A DNA stretch of 64,000 bases from Bacteroidales bacterium. GTDB lineage: Bacteria > Bacteroidota > Bacteroidia > Bacteroidales > JAFGXI01. The notes under the pieces are model-generated. The model saw nothing but the letters and a program-made list of their open reading frames with translations, made no database searches and was not told where the DNA came from. The position numbers and the translations under genes are program-made. Below, in pieces: positions 55,963 to 64,000 of this stretch. The stretch is taken from assembly GCA_016936665.1 (NCBI GenBank), contig JAFGXI010000015.1:32876-96875 (forward strand), given 5' to 3'. Numbering within the stretch: position 1 is the first letter of the stretch; the number at the start of each line of letters is the position of its first letter.

Positions 55963-58900
55963 TTAAGGTTTATACTTAATAATTTCGTCGTTATAGCTGT
56001 TATGTATTCTTATTAGATAAACTGCATTGTCATTTAATACATTTAGATCGACAAAAATCAAGTCTGCATTTGTTTCTTTAATATAAATTAATTTCTGTCC
56101 CATCGTGTTATAAACATCAACTTGTATATTCTCCATATTTCGATCGGACCAAATTTCGAGTGTTTTTTCGATTATTTTATATTTAAATTCACTTTTCAAC
56201 TGGACTAGCTTTATTCCTAAATCATTGACTGTTCCATCGAAATCGACTTGTAACAACTTGTAGTAATTTGTACCAGCAAATGGCTTTTCATCGATAAATT
56301 TGTAACTCATAGTCGAGTTAGTATTTCCATTTCCATAAATTTCTGCAAGATCTTCGAATTTTACATTATCAGTGGACTTCGCGATAATAAATTTTTCGTT
56401 ATTTATTTCCGCTTGAGTTTGCCAGCTTAGCTCTACAGTTTTATCTTCTTGTAAATTAGCGCTGTAAAAAAGTAACTCAACTGGTAATGGGAATTGATTG
56501 TTGCGAGCTATAGCAAAATCGCTAAAAGCAGTCATGTTTGATAAATAAGCCGATATAGGCGATGTCCCAGTTCCAGTTTGAGTAGAATTATCGTGATTAG
56601 GATCGTACGACGCCCAATCGTCTAGGGCATTGTTTCTTTTAACTATAGTGTGCTGGTCTGCTGCGGCACCTCCATTTGTGTGTCCGCTAGAAGTAATTCT
56701 GATATCGTAATCTACCGTATAAGAAGACGCATCCGGAGTAATCGTCCAAAAGCCATAATCAAGCATTTCTGTCAATTCTGTTCCATTAATTGTTATTCCT
56801 AATGGCTGACCACCACCATCAACTAATTCAGCGGAACCCGGGTGTTGAGTAAAATATGCAGTAAAATCGTTAATGCCTGAAGAACTATTCAAAATAATTT
56901 CTGCCAATTCGTACTGAGATGCTGTTCCAACTGGAAAATCGTAAGATCCGGTAGTATTAACATTTCTATTTAAGTTTCCGTTGATATAACTGTCTGCACT
57001 GTTATTTGTAATAGCCGATTCATCAGCATTAGTAACAATCACCTGATTTGAATTGGTCGTAATTCTACCACTCAATAGATTTAAAACATTTGTAACCTCA
57101 ATATCTTCATCTATAGTCACAGCATCGGTATTAATTGATTTATTAATTGTTAAGTTATAAAACTGAGGAACAACAGATCCTGTTATTATATTATTAGAAT
57201 TAATTGCATTCACAACACCGTCTGTAGCATTAAAATCTCCATCAAGATTAAAATCGCCATACAAGTCTAAACGGCTATTGGCATGATTCATCGTGAGCGT
57301 TCGATTAACCTGTATATCAATGTCGTTACATAATGCCGTAGTAAAGCCATTAGCAGATGGATCTCCGATGGTTGGTTCGTTTAACACTCCAGTACTTGGA
57401 ATCTGAACATTGATGGTTTGATCCGGAATAACAAATGTGTTCCAATTTTCACACTCGAACCAATTTTCACTATTATTTCCAGTCCATTTTCCATCAACAT
57501 AAGTATTATCTACAATTGTTAACGAAGGACATGTCGTTGCATTTTTATAATCATATCCCCCCGCAATATAAGTTGCATTATCGGCATACGAATCCCAAGT
57601 TAAATTACCATCGTTAATTAAAGCAATCCAGTCTAATTTTGAACGTGTTGTAGTAGAGAAATCAGGATCGACAGGATCGTTGAACTTAACTTTCGCATCG
57701 GAGCTAACAACAACTTCTGTTGTAAAACAATTTAGACCGGGGTACATGGTACACCATCTTGTAGATTCACTACTTCCGCCTGGTGAGTTCTGATATCCAC
57801 TTTCAGTCCAACCATATAAAACATTTCCATCGTATGTACTATAGTGCGATGTTGAGTTAACCCACGTTCCGCCTTGCATTATCCATACATCGTCGTCGCT
57901 ATTTAAGTTAAAACCGCCAATAGAGCCCCCAGAAATGGCATACTTCGTCCAATCATTATCGACAACTCCACACGAATACACATCGAAATGAGCGACATCC
58001 GACACATTTGCAGTTGTAGATTCGATGACTATAATTGTTCCTTTGGGTAAGGTCGGACCATTTCTAGTTAATTTAATCAGTCCTTCTGTTCCTCCCCAAT
58101 AACCTGCATATTTTCTTTCGTAACCATTGTCTGTTATAAAAATCTCTGTTCCATCTGTAATATCTTTAAAACAAACAAAAGCCAATTGATCACAGCCAGA
58201 TCCATCTATATTTGTATTTACCGCAAGTATTGCTAAATCCCCTGGATATAAAACAGTTGCATCTGTAATATCGAAAAAACTACTCACAATAGGAGAAAAC
58301 CCACTCATTGTTGCTGTAAGTGTAAGATTATTGCCCAATAAATTGTGTACTAAATTATCGAAAGTAGCTAATCCATTTACACATAAAACCGATACTGGAG
58401 TACTAACCAAACTACCAGTACTAGTGATTGAGATTGCGCCTCCGTAGTCTAAATCAATCGTCCCATTGGCATCGCAAACTATTACCTCGACAAAAGGAGT
58501 CATCATGGAGTTAATATTAGTAGTAGTTGGTTGTTGTTGATATTGTATTTCTGTACCTATGACATCAAAAACATTTGTGGAGTTTAAAGAATTGATCGCA
58601 GAGAATGCTGCAAACTGAGAGCCGGCGATATCAGCAACGACATTAGAAACAGAAATCTGAAACCCAAAGTCATCGTTATCGTTATTCTGACCAGAATCGT
58701 TAGGAGAAGTCTGAACCGACAAATATAAACTTAACGTAATACTACCATTATCCGGAATACTAATTAAAGGAGAACCTGAAAATTGTAATTGATTACTTGT
58801 TATCGTTGCATCGGCTAGCTTAGTAGTTCCGTTAAATAGGGCACATACTTCAATAATATCGCTCCATTCTTGCAGGGCATTTCCTGCAGATTGCGTTAGT

Positions 58901-61200
58901 GTTATACTGTTAACAATAGTAGGTGTAGCGTCAGCGTCGCTCATTGTCGCACCGCCATCGCGAATTGTAAATTGCCAAACCATCAATCCATCGCTAGTTG
59001 TATTGATTGCAACATCGTTTATTAGAGAACTTACAGTAGGAGACTCCGAACTTGTTACAGCAATAATATCCGAATTTTCCGAATAAGTCCCTTCTCCTAG
59101 AACATCGAAAACAAATGGGTTTTCATCAGAATCGTCGTTGGCAATTGAAACAGTAGCTACTCTAATGCCTGCTGCAGAAGGTGCAAATGTTATTTCGAAT
59201 GTTTCCGAAGATCCGGCAGAAATAGTGGCTGAAGAAGGTATTGTAGTAACTGTGAAATCTGAAGCATTTGTTCCTGTAATCGAAATATATGGAGAGGCAT
59301 CTGTTAAGTTCAGATCTGCAGTGCCAATATTATCTATAACAAAAGATTTAGCAACATTTCCTATATTCGCTTCAGCTGAACCAAAATCAGTATTATCTGT
59401 AACGCTGGGTGTATTATCTCCATTAGAAATATTTATTGAATTACCCTGTACGTTTATTTCTGGTTCAGGCACACAACTCATCGAATGAGATCCTAAATAC
59501 GTAAAATCATCTAAATTATACACAATCCACTCCGAATCGCTTGTGTTTGTTCCAGCTGAACTACTCCAGTTTGTGTTACCAGCAGTAATAGAAGATTTTC
59601 TAACAATAGTATGATCCAGTGTAGCATTGGTTGTACCGGCAACATCCCATCCGACTCCGGGATCCGCTCCATCTTCACCAACAATATCAATATTAACTCC
59701 TGCCGAGGTTTGAAGAGCAACAGCATCATCGCCATTAAATGACAAAGCTCCAGAAGTCTGATCTGCCTCGGCTAAAATAGCTACATCTGAGCTTGAATTT
59801 GCAATAATAAATACATCTCCATCTGCTAATGTTCCTGAAAGGGGGATATTTGATTCCGTCCAGCTACCTCCATTAGAAATCATACCTATCCTGTAATCGG
59901 ACATATCAACAGAAGCCCCTGTTCCGTTGTATATTTCTATATACTTATTATTTGATGAGCCCTCGCTATATTCAGAAATAATCAGATCTAAAGCACATAC
60001 AGCTCCTCCTACAAGCGTCGTCTCATTGCCACTTAGAGCAGGCGTAGTGTAATTTGGTCCTCCAACACATGCTGCATCGTTATAAGCAAAAACAAAATAA
60101 TAATAAGTGGTACTAGCAGTTAAGCCATTATCTGTAAACGAAGTACCCGAACCATTAAACACCACCGTACCTCCTCCTAGTGCGTCGCTAACAGCATAAG
60201 TTGATGCATCGCTTGGACTAGCACTTAATGAACTACTTGTGCTCTGAACCACTAAATAATTATCAGCGCCAGAATCGGTAAAAGAAACATCTATTGAGCT
60301 ACTGGTAATATTATCAAGTACTAAGCTTGTAGCCTGACTTGGCTCTGAGCAAGCAATCGTAATAGTTCCATCCACGGACACATTTTGAGTTGTAGCACCA
60401 GTACTCGTACAGGCAATATCTTCTGAATAGGGCGAGCCTGCATTTGTAAGGCCGGATATCATTCTGGTATAAATCGTGGTAGAACTTACGGTTCCTCCCG
60501 ACTGAGATAAAGTAACTGAACTAGAAAAAGGACCGCCTGAAGATGTAGCAACCGCCCAATTTCCTGCAGGCGTAACATCAATATCTGCCGTAAGATTTGA
60601 GCCTTCAACTGTAAACGTTTGTTCTGCCGATGGGCCTGCTCCTTCAACATAGTTAAAACCAGTCAAAGAAGCTGGAGATACAGTAATTGTTGGAGAAGAA
60701 GTGCAATTAGTAACACTAACATCATCAATTGCTATATTAACAGTTCTATTGGTATAATAAAACCTAATATATCTAGAAGAACTTGACGGGGTAACATTAA
60801 ATTCTATCCAAGTAGTGTTTGGCAAAGCATTTGATGAATTTGTATGAGATATTAAACTAGTGTAAGTAATTCCATCAACAGATTCTTGCACATCAAAAGT
60901 GTAGGTTATTGATGTTCCATTTTTATATAACCAATAAGTCAAATTGCAAGCTGCAGAATTAAAATAAATCACAACATTATCACCTGTACCATCAAACTTA
61001 CCAGAAACAGATGCAGAGTGATAATATGGGCTTGAAGTATAAGTCCCTAATCCGAACTGAGTCCAACCCGTTGGAGCAGAGCCTGTCCAATCCCAACTAG
61101 TTGGCAAAGAAGCTTGCCCGAATGATTTTAATCCGACAAATAGCAATAATAAAAATACAAGGGTTGTGGTTTTTATAGATGTGTTTTTTATACTTTCCAT
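55963..61200 (-). CDS. Very large T9SS-exported protein with lamin-tail and choice-of-anchor domains
   Basis: 1745 residues. A signal peptide ([20 protein letters not shown]) is followed by a jelly-roll region (about 30-165), Ig and fibronectin-like repeats, a lamin-tail domain (about 400-573; [20 protein letters not shown] and [13 protein letters not shown]), a choice-of-anchor-D-like domain (about 575-700; [20 protein letters not shown]), another lamin-tail-like or adhesion domain (about 985-1250) and a C-terminal T9SS type A-like sorting domain ending [18 protein letters not shown]. No catalytic motif was seen. It is probably a cell-surface or secreted adhesin, or binds extracellular DNA or nuclease substrates through the lamin-tail parts; that is inference. 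Confidence 0.85.
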   Translation of the reverse strand: MESIKNTSIKTTTLVFLLLLFVGLKSFGQASLPTSWDWTGSAPTGWTQFGLGTYTSSPYYHSASVSGKFDGTGDNVVIYFNSAACNLTYWLYKNGTSITYTFDVQESVDGITYTSLISHTNSSNALPNTTWIEFNVTPSSSSRYIRFYYTNRTVNIAIDDVSVTNCTSSPTITVSPASLTGFNYVEGAGPSAEQTFTVEGSNLTADIDVTPAGNWAVATSSGGPFSSSVTLSQSGGTVSSTTIYTRMISGLTNAGSPYSEDIACTSTGATTQNVSVDGTITIACSEPSQATSLVLDNITSSSIDVSFTDSGADNYLVVQSTSSSLSASPSDASTYAVSDALGGGTVVFNGSGTSFTDNGLTASTTYYYFVFAYNDAACVGGPNYTTPALSGNETTLVGGAVCALDLIISEYSEGSSNNKYIEIYNGTGASVDMSDYRIGMISNGGSWTESNIPLSGTLADGDVFIIANSSSDVAILAEADQTSGALSFNGDDAVALQTSAGVNIDIVGEDGADPGVGWDVAGTTNATLDHTIVRKSSITAGNTNWSSSAGTNTSDSEWIVYNLDDFTYLGSHSMSCVPEPEINVQGNSINISNGDNTPSVTDNTDFGSAEANIGNVAKSFVIDNIGTADLNLTDASPYISITGTNASDFTVTTIPSSATISAGSSETFEITFAPSAAGIRVATVSIANDDSDENPFVFDVLGEGTYSENSDIIAVTSSESPTVSSLINDVAINTTSDGLMVWQFTIRDGGATMSDADATPTIVNSITLTQSAGNALQEWSDIIEVCALFNGTTKLADATITSNQLQFSGSPLISIPDNGSITLSLYLSVQTSPNDSGQNNDNDDFGFQISVSNVVADIAGSQFAAFSAINSLNSTNVFDVIGTEIQYQQQPTTTNINSMMTPFVEVIVCDANGTIDLDYGGAISITSTGSLVSTPVSVLCVNGLATFDNLVHNLLGNNLTLTATMSGFSPIVSSFFDITDATVLYPGDLAILAVNTNIDGSGCDQLAFVCFKDITDGTEIFITDNGYERKYAGYWGGTEGLIKLTRNGPTLPKGTIIVIESTTANVSDVAHFDVYSCGVVDNDWTKYAISGGSIGGFNLNSDDDVWIMQGGTWVNSTSHYSTYDGNVLYGWTESGYQNSPGGSSESTRWCTMYPGLNCFTTEVVVSSDAKVKFNDPVDPDFSTTTRSKLDWIALINDGNLTWDSYADNATYIAGGYDYKNATTCPSLTIVDNTYVDGKWTGNNSENWFECENWNTFVIPDQTINVQIPSTGVLNEPTIGDPSANGFTTALCNDIDIQVNRTLTMNHANSRLDLYGDFNLDGDFNATDGVVNAINSNNIITGSVVPQFYNLTINKSINTDAVTIDEDIEVTNVLNLLSGRITTNSNQVIVTNADESAITNNSADSYINGNLNRNVNTTGSYDFPVGTASQYELAEIILNSSSGINDFTAYFTQHPGSAELVDGGGQPLGITINGTELTEMLDYGFWTITPDASSYTVDYDIRITSSGHTNGGAAADQHTIVKRNNALDDWASYDPNHDNSTQTGTGTSPISAYLSNMTAFSDFAIARNNQFPLPVELLFYSANLQEDKTVELSWQTQAEINNEKFIIAKSTDNVKFEDLAEIYGNGNTNSTMSYKFIDEKPFAGTNYYKLLQVDFDGTVNDLGIKLVQLKSEFKYKIIEKTLEIWSDRNMENIQVDVYNTMGQKLIYIKETNADLIFVDLNVLNDNAVYLIRIHNSYNDEIIKYKP

Positions 61201-61225
61201 TTTAACAAACTTTTAAAATGCAAAG

Positions 61226-61295
61226 GATAAACATCTATGTAGTTTAACCTAGAACGTTAACGTTCATAAGATTAAGCATCTGTGTAGCTTATCCA
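61226..61295. promoter_or_regulatory. Palindrome flanked by a direct repeat between divergent genes
   Basis: GAACGTTAACGTTC (61252-61265) is a perfect 14-base palindrome. It is flanked by two related sequences, GATAAACATCTATGTAGTTT (61226-61245) and GATTAAGCATCTGTGTAGCT (61270-61289). It lies 52 bases upstream of the T9SS gene start and about 210 bases before the SDR gene. It looks like a regulator site; the regulator is unknown. The rest of the 274-base gap shows nothing else of note. Confidence 0.45.
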
Positions 61296-61474
61296 GCATG
61301 TCCAATTTTCTGACGCAAGTTACGGAAAAAAGTTGTTTGATGCATTAATAAATTGTTAACATTTGATGAACATTTCTGCTTTTTTTATAGAATAGCTCAA
61401 CACCTAAAAAGTGTGGATAAAATACATCTATATCTTTACTAATATTTTAACTTAGCCATAAATTTTAAATTATC

Positions 61475-62233
61475 ATGAATAAAATTGCTTTAATTACAGG
61501 AGCAACAGCCGGCATTGGCGAAGCTGTAGCATATAAACTTGCTGAATTAAATTATAATTTAATTCTCACTGGAAGACGAAATGATCGTTTAACAAATCTA
61601 TCAACTAGTTTAAAATCAAAATACGAAATTGATATTTTAACTTTAAATTTTGATATTAGAATTCGTGAAGCTGTTAAAACACAAATTGAAGCTTTACCTG
61701 AAGCATGGAAAAACATCGATGTTCTAGTTAACAATGCTGGTTTAGCGGCAGGTTTGAGCACCATACAAGAAGGCAATATTGATGATTGGGAACAAATGAT
61801 CGACACCAATATCAAAGGTTTATTATACATCACACGTGCTGTAAGCCCGGTAATGGTTCATCGCAAGCAAGGTCATATTATCAATATTGGTTCTATCGCC
61901 GGCAAAGAAGTGTATCCTAATGGCGGGGTTTATTGTTCTACAAAATTTGCTGTCGATGCACTAAGCAAAGGCATGCGTATCGACATGGTACAATCGGGCG
62001 TAAAAGTTACGGCCATTCATCCGGGAATGGTTGAAACCGAATTTAGCATGGTACGCTTTAAGGGCGACCAAGCCAAAGCCGATGCCGTTTATCAAGGTTT
62101 GACACCTTTATACGCCAATGATATTGCAGAGGCGGTTGTATTTGCAATAACACGACCTTCACATGTAAATATCAACGACATGGTTATTATGCCAACAGCA
62201 CAGGCTGCTGCTACGGTTGTTGTAAGAGACTAA
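61475..62233 (+). CDS. Short-chain dehydrogenase/reductase (YdfG-like)
   Basis: 252 residues, classical SDR: TGATAGIG (8-15) for NADP binding, Asn-Asn-Ala-Gly (NNAG, 86-89) and the catalytic Ser140, Tyr153 and Lys157 (YCSTK). The arginines after the second strand (GRRNDRL) favour NADP over NAD. It resembles the YdfG branch, which oxidises L-allo-threonine, serine and 3-hydroxy acids, so that is the likely activity. It stands alone; the physiological substrate cannot be read from sequence. Confidence 0.93.
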   Translation: MNKIALITGATAGIGEAVAYKLAELNYNLILTGRRNDRLTNLSTSLKSKYEIDILTLNFDIRIREAVKTQIEALPEAWKNIDVLVNNAGLAAGLSTIQEGNIDDWEQMIDTNIKGLLYITRAVSPVMVHRKQGHIINIGSIAGKEVYPNGGVYCSTKFAVDALSKGMRIDMVQSGVKVTAIHPGMVETEFSMVRFKGDQAKADAVYQGLTPLYANDIAEAVVFAITRPSHVNINDMVIMPTAQAAATVVVRD

Positions 62234-62238
62234 CTTCG

Positions 62239-62292
62239 TTAGCTTATATAAATAGGCTAATTAGTCATTGCGAACAGATAAGAAGTAATCTA
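62239..62292. repeat. Weak hairpin and GTCATTGCGA-type repeat remnant
   Basis: TTAGCTTAT (62239-62247) pairs with ATAGGCTAA (62252-62260), one G-T pair, without a T-run. It is followed by GTCATTGCGAACAG (from 62264) and AAGTAATCT, which resembles a widespread GTCATTGCGA...GCAATCT intergenic repeat. Assignment is by memory of that repeat only. Confidence 0.3.
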
Positions 62293-62391
62293 TATTATTG
62301 AAATATTTGAATGCTTTACTTGTCCATTTTCAAGCTCTTGGCTCGATTTCGTAATTAGGTATTTTTTACATTTTTCAAATTATATAATCGA

Positions 62392-62847
62392 ATGAGTTTC
62401 GAATTAAAAGAGAGAATCCTTCAAACGCTAATCGAGCAGATTGAACAGAAGTTGGCACAATTAAAATTTGCTATCGATGACATTAAAGTTTCTAGGAATG
62501 ACCAAACCAAAAGCTCTGCAGGTGATAAATACGAAACCTCCAGAGCGATGATGGAGCAAGAACTTCTAAAACTCGAAACCCAAAAGCAACAAAGCCTTCA
62601 ACAACTTCAGCATTTAAGTAAAATCGACTTAAACAAAACCCACGACAAAGTGGCTTTTGGAAGCTTAGTTGAAAGCACAAATCAGTTTTATTTTATCAGC
62701 ATTGGCTATGGAAAAATAACGGTTGATGACAAAACAATCTTTGTCATTTCTCTAAATTCCCCTTTGGGAAAGGCTTTAGAGGGTAAAGAAAAAGGAGAAA
62801 CCGTGATGTTTAAGAATCTGAGGGTTAAGCTGTTTACAATTTTGTAA
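62392..62847 (+). CDS. GreA/GreB-like protein
   Basis: 151 residues. The N-terminal half is an antiparallel coiled coil (about 5-80), with an acidic/polar tip SSAGDKYETSRAMM; the C-terminal half is a small beta domain ending in NSPLGKALEGKEKGETVMF, which matches the GreA/GreB FKBP-like domain (SPLGKAL.GK..GD). Bacteroidota homologues are often mislabelled 3-oxoacyl-ACP synthase. It may bind the RNA polymerase secondary channel like Gre factors or Gfh1. It is shorter than typical GreA mainly through a modified coiled coil. Function inferred. Confidence 0.72.
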   Translation: MSFELKERILQTLIEQIEQKLAQLKFAIDDIKVSRNDQTKSSAGDKYETSRAMMEQELLKLETQKQQSLQQLQHLSKIDLNKTHDKVAFGSLVESTNQFYFISIGYGKITVDDKTIFVISLNSPLGKALEGKEKGETVMFKNLRVKLFTIL

Positions 62848-62872
62848 TTTAATCTAAAAAAAATTATCTTTG
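62842..62872 (+). promoter_or_regulatory. Bacteroidota-type promoter for the CUB-domain gene
   Basis: TTG (62842-62844), a 20-base spacer, and TATCTTTG (62865-62872) match the Bacteroidota consensus exactly. The start codon is 28 bases downstream of the -7 box. The TTG overlaps the end of the Gre-like gene. Confidence 0.7.
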
Positions 62873-62899
62873 ATAAGATATTAACTAATATTAAGTATT

Positions 62900-64000
62900 A
62901 TGAAAAAAATAATTTTTGCTTCTACATTCTTTTTAGTAAGCATTTTAACTTATTCTCAAGACATTATAATGACCAATGGTAGTCAGTCTGTTTGTTCCGG
63001 TACTTTTTTAGATCCGGGAGGAACATCAAATTACGCTAACAGTAGCGATTATACCATGACACTTTGTTCTTCTACACCCGGTCAAGAAATCAGGGTAGAA
63101 TTCACAACATTTACACTAGAGTCTGTAACATGGGATTATCTTACTATTTATGAAGGTTCAGGCACCTCAGGAAACCTATTAGTGCAGCCATCAGGAGACA
63201 CTACACTTATAGGTGCTGTTGTAACATCGACAGGCTCGGGTTGTTTAACTTTTGTTTTTCATTCCGATGGTTCGGTCAATTATGCAGGATGGGAAGCTCA
63301 AATTTCTTGTGTTTCCGCATGCCAAGCTTTTAATGCTATAACCACTTATAATGGAGGCGTTTTTCCTGATACTATAAATTTATGTGTTGGCGAACAAATT
63401 AATGTAACAGCGACAGGAAACTACCCTAATAATGACATTGATTATCATCAATCCGACACAAGTTCTATTTACACTTGGTCCTTTGGTAATAACACGGTAT
63501 CTGGGCTTAACGCAAGCAATACTTATGAGATTCTTGGCTCCTATACTCTTTCTTTAAGAGTTGAAGATTTTAATGGATGTACCTACACCGAAACCTATCC
63601 TGTGGTTGTCACTTGTGGCGGAGCATGTGCGCCTTGTACAGACATTCAAGTAGATGACCCGGATGCTAATATTTGTATAGGTACATTTTGGGATACAGGT
63701 ATGGGCTCGGATTACGCTAATAACGAAAGTCAGTAAATTACTTTATGTCCGGATGCTCCAGGGCAAGCTGTAAATGTCAATTTTATTGAATTTAATACAG
63801 AGCCTTGTTGCGACCATATGTCCATATACAATGGTAATAGTACAGCATCTCCAATGATTACAGGTATTTATGGAGAAACAGATAATAATTATGAGGGTAC
63901 CGATTTATTAGGACAGACCGTAACGTCGACTAGTGGCGATGGATGTTTAACATTTGCTTGGACTTCCGATGCTTCTGTAGTGGCTTCCGGTTGGTTGGGA
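62900..64000 (+). pseudogene. Exported CUB-domain protein gene with premature stop, 3' partial
   Basis: A signal peptide (MKKIIFASTFFLVSILTYSQ, 20 residues) precedes a CUB domain (about 25-137: CSGTFLDPGG, MTLCSSTPGQEIRVEF, YLTIYEGSG, GSGCLTFVFHSD), then a PKD-like segment and a second CUB domain. In that second domain, a TAA at 63734-63736 interrupts the frame right after ANNESQ; the same frame then goes on without further stops to the window edge with ITLCPDAPGQAVNVNFIEF, CCDHMSIYNG and GDGCLTFAWTSD. One base (TAA instead of TAT or TAC, Tyr) would restore it. It may be a true nonsense mutation or a sequencing error. A T9SS sorting domain would be expected beyond the edge. Confidence 0.8.

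Noticed and set aside
62392..62847. 3-oxoacyl-ACP synthase
   Set aside because: The protein is too short and has no ketosynthase motif; coiled coil plus SPLGKAL segment points to a Gre-like protein.

Overview
The window is about 64 kb of an AT-rich chromosome from a member of the phylum Bacteroidota. The evidence is the ftsX-DUF3098-uppP-truB-queA gene order, secreted giants with Por/type IX secretion (T9SS) C-terminal sorting domains, TTG/TAnnTTTG promoter boxes (clearest at 8424-8452 and 62842-62872), and a Bacteroidota-type LeuS. Class or order cannot be fixed from the sequence alone. No rRNA, tRNA, CRISPR array or transposase was found, and no gene-free gap exceeds 300 bases.

Layout. 3-8339: a 5'-truncated tandem SiaB-like kinase gene, then a minus-strand run (wecA-like, Wzi/RemB-like, SirB1-like, DUF4783, nadC, yihY, ywqK-like, hemW). 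8472-12166: plus-strand housekeeping block ftsX-DUF3098-uppP-truB-queA, closed by a hairpin. 12277-28430: eleven closely packed plus-strand genes that look like one surface-polymer decoration locus. 28523-32821: a T9SS-secreted papain-like protease, closed by a shared bidirectional terminator. 32875-45865: minus strand, with a MacAB-type exporter (adaptor, two permeases, a 56-residue membrane protein, ATPase), an NtrY-like sensor kinase overlapping rlmH, a CPBP protease, a DEAD-box helicase and a subtilase. 45941-47452: a SpoIIE-type phosphatase. 47609-51630: leuS carrying an in-frame mobile insertion, a ferritin-like gene and a small membrane protein. 51694-55678: MarR/DUF302 divergent pair and a chaperonin block with two groES genes around groEL and a thioredoxin-glutaredoxin fusion. 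55963-64000: a 1745-residue T9SS protein, an SDR oxidoreductase, a Gre-like protein and a CUB-domain gene with a premature stop that also runs off the window.

The 12.3-28.4 kb locus is the most striking part. Its first three enzymes (cytidylyltransferase-PEP mutase fusion, phosphonopyruvate decarboxylase, phosphonoacetaldehyde reductase) should make 2-hydroxyethylphosphonate and activate it with CTP. A CDP-glycerol glycerophosphotransferase-like enzyme could transfer it. A YidC/Oxa1 domain fused to an alkaline-phosphatase-superfamily domain, an AlgI-like MBOAT, three AlgJ/AlgX-like SGNH proteins and a GH16-like lipoprotein point to envelope polymer modification and O-acetylation. Five of these proteins, including a small lipoprotein made of almost nothing else, share a repeat with rigid spacing W-x3-[IL]-x2-K[AS]-x13-DA-x-W (nine ungapped copies, with substitutions in some, plus a degenerate one). 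I do not recognise this repeat; it may be the assembly tag of an undescribed phosphonate/acetyl polymer machine.

Other notable points: leuS is interrupted in frame by a DUF559 nuclease cassette with palindromic terminal inverted repeats, and the first gene holds two SiaB-like domains of which one has lost its glycine-rich motif.
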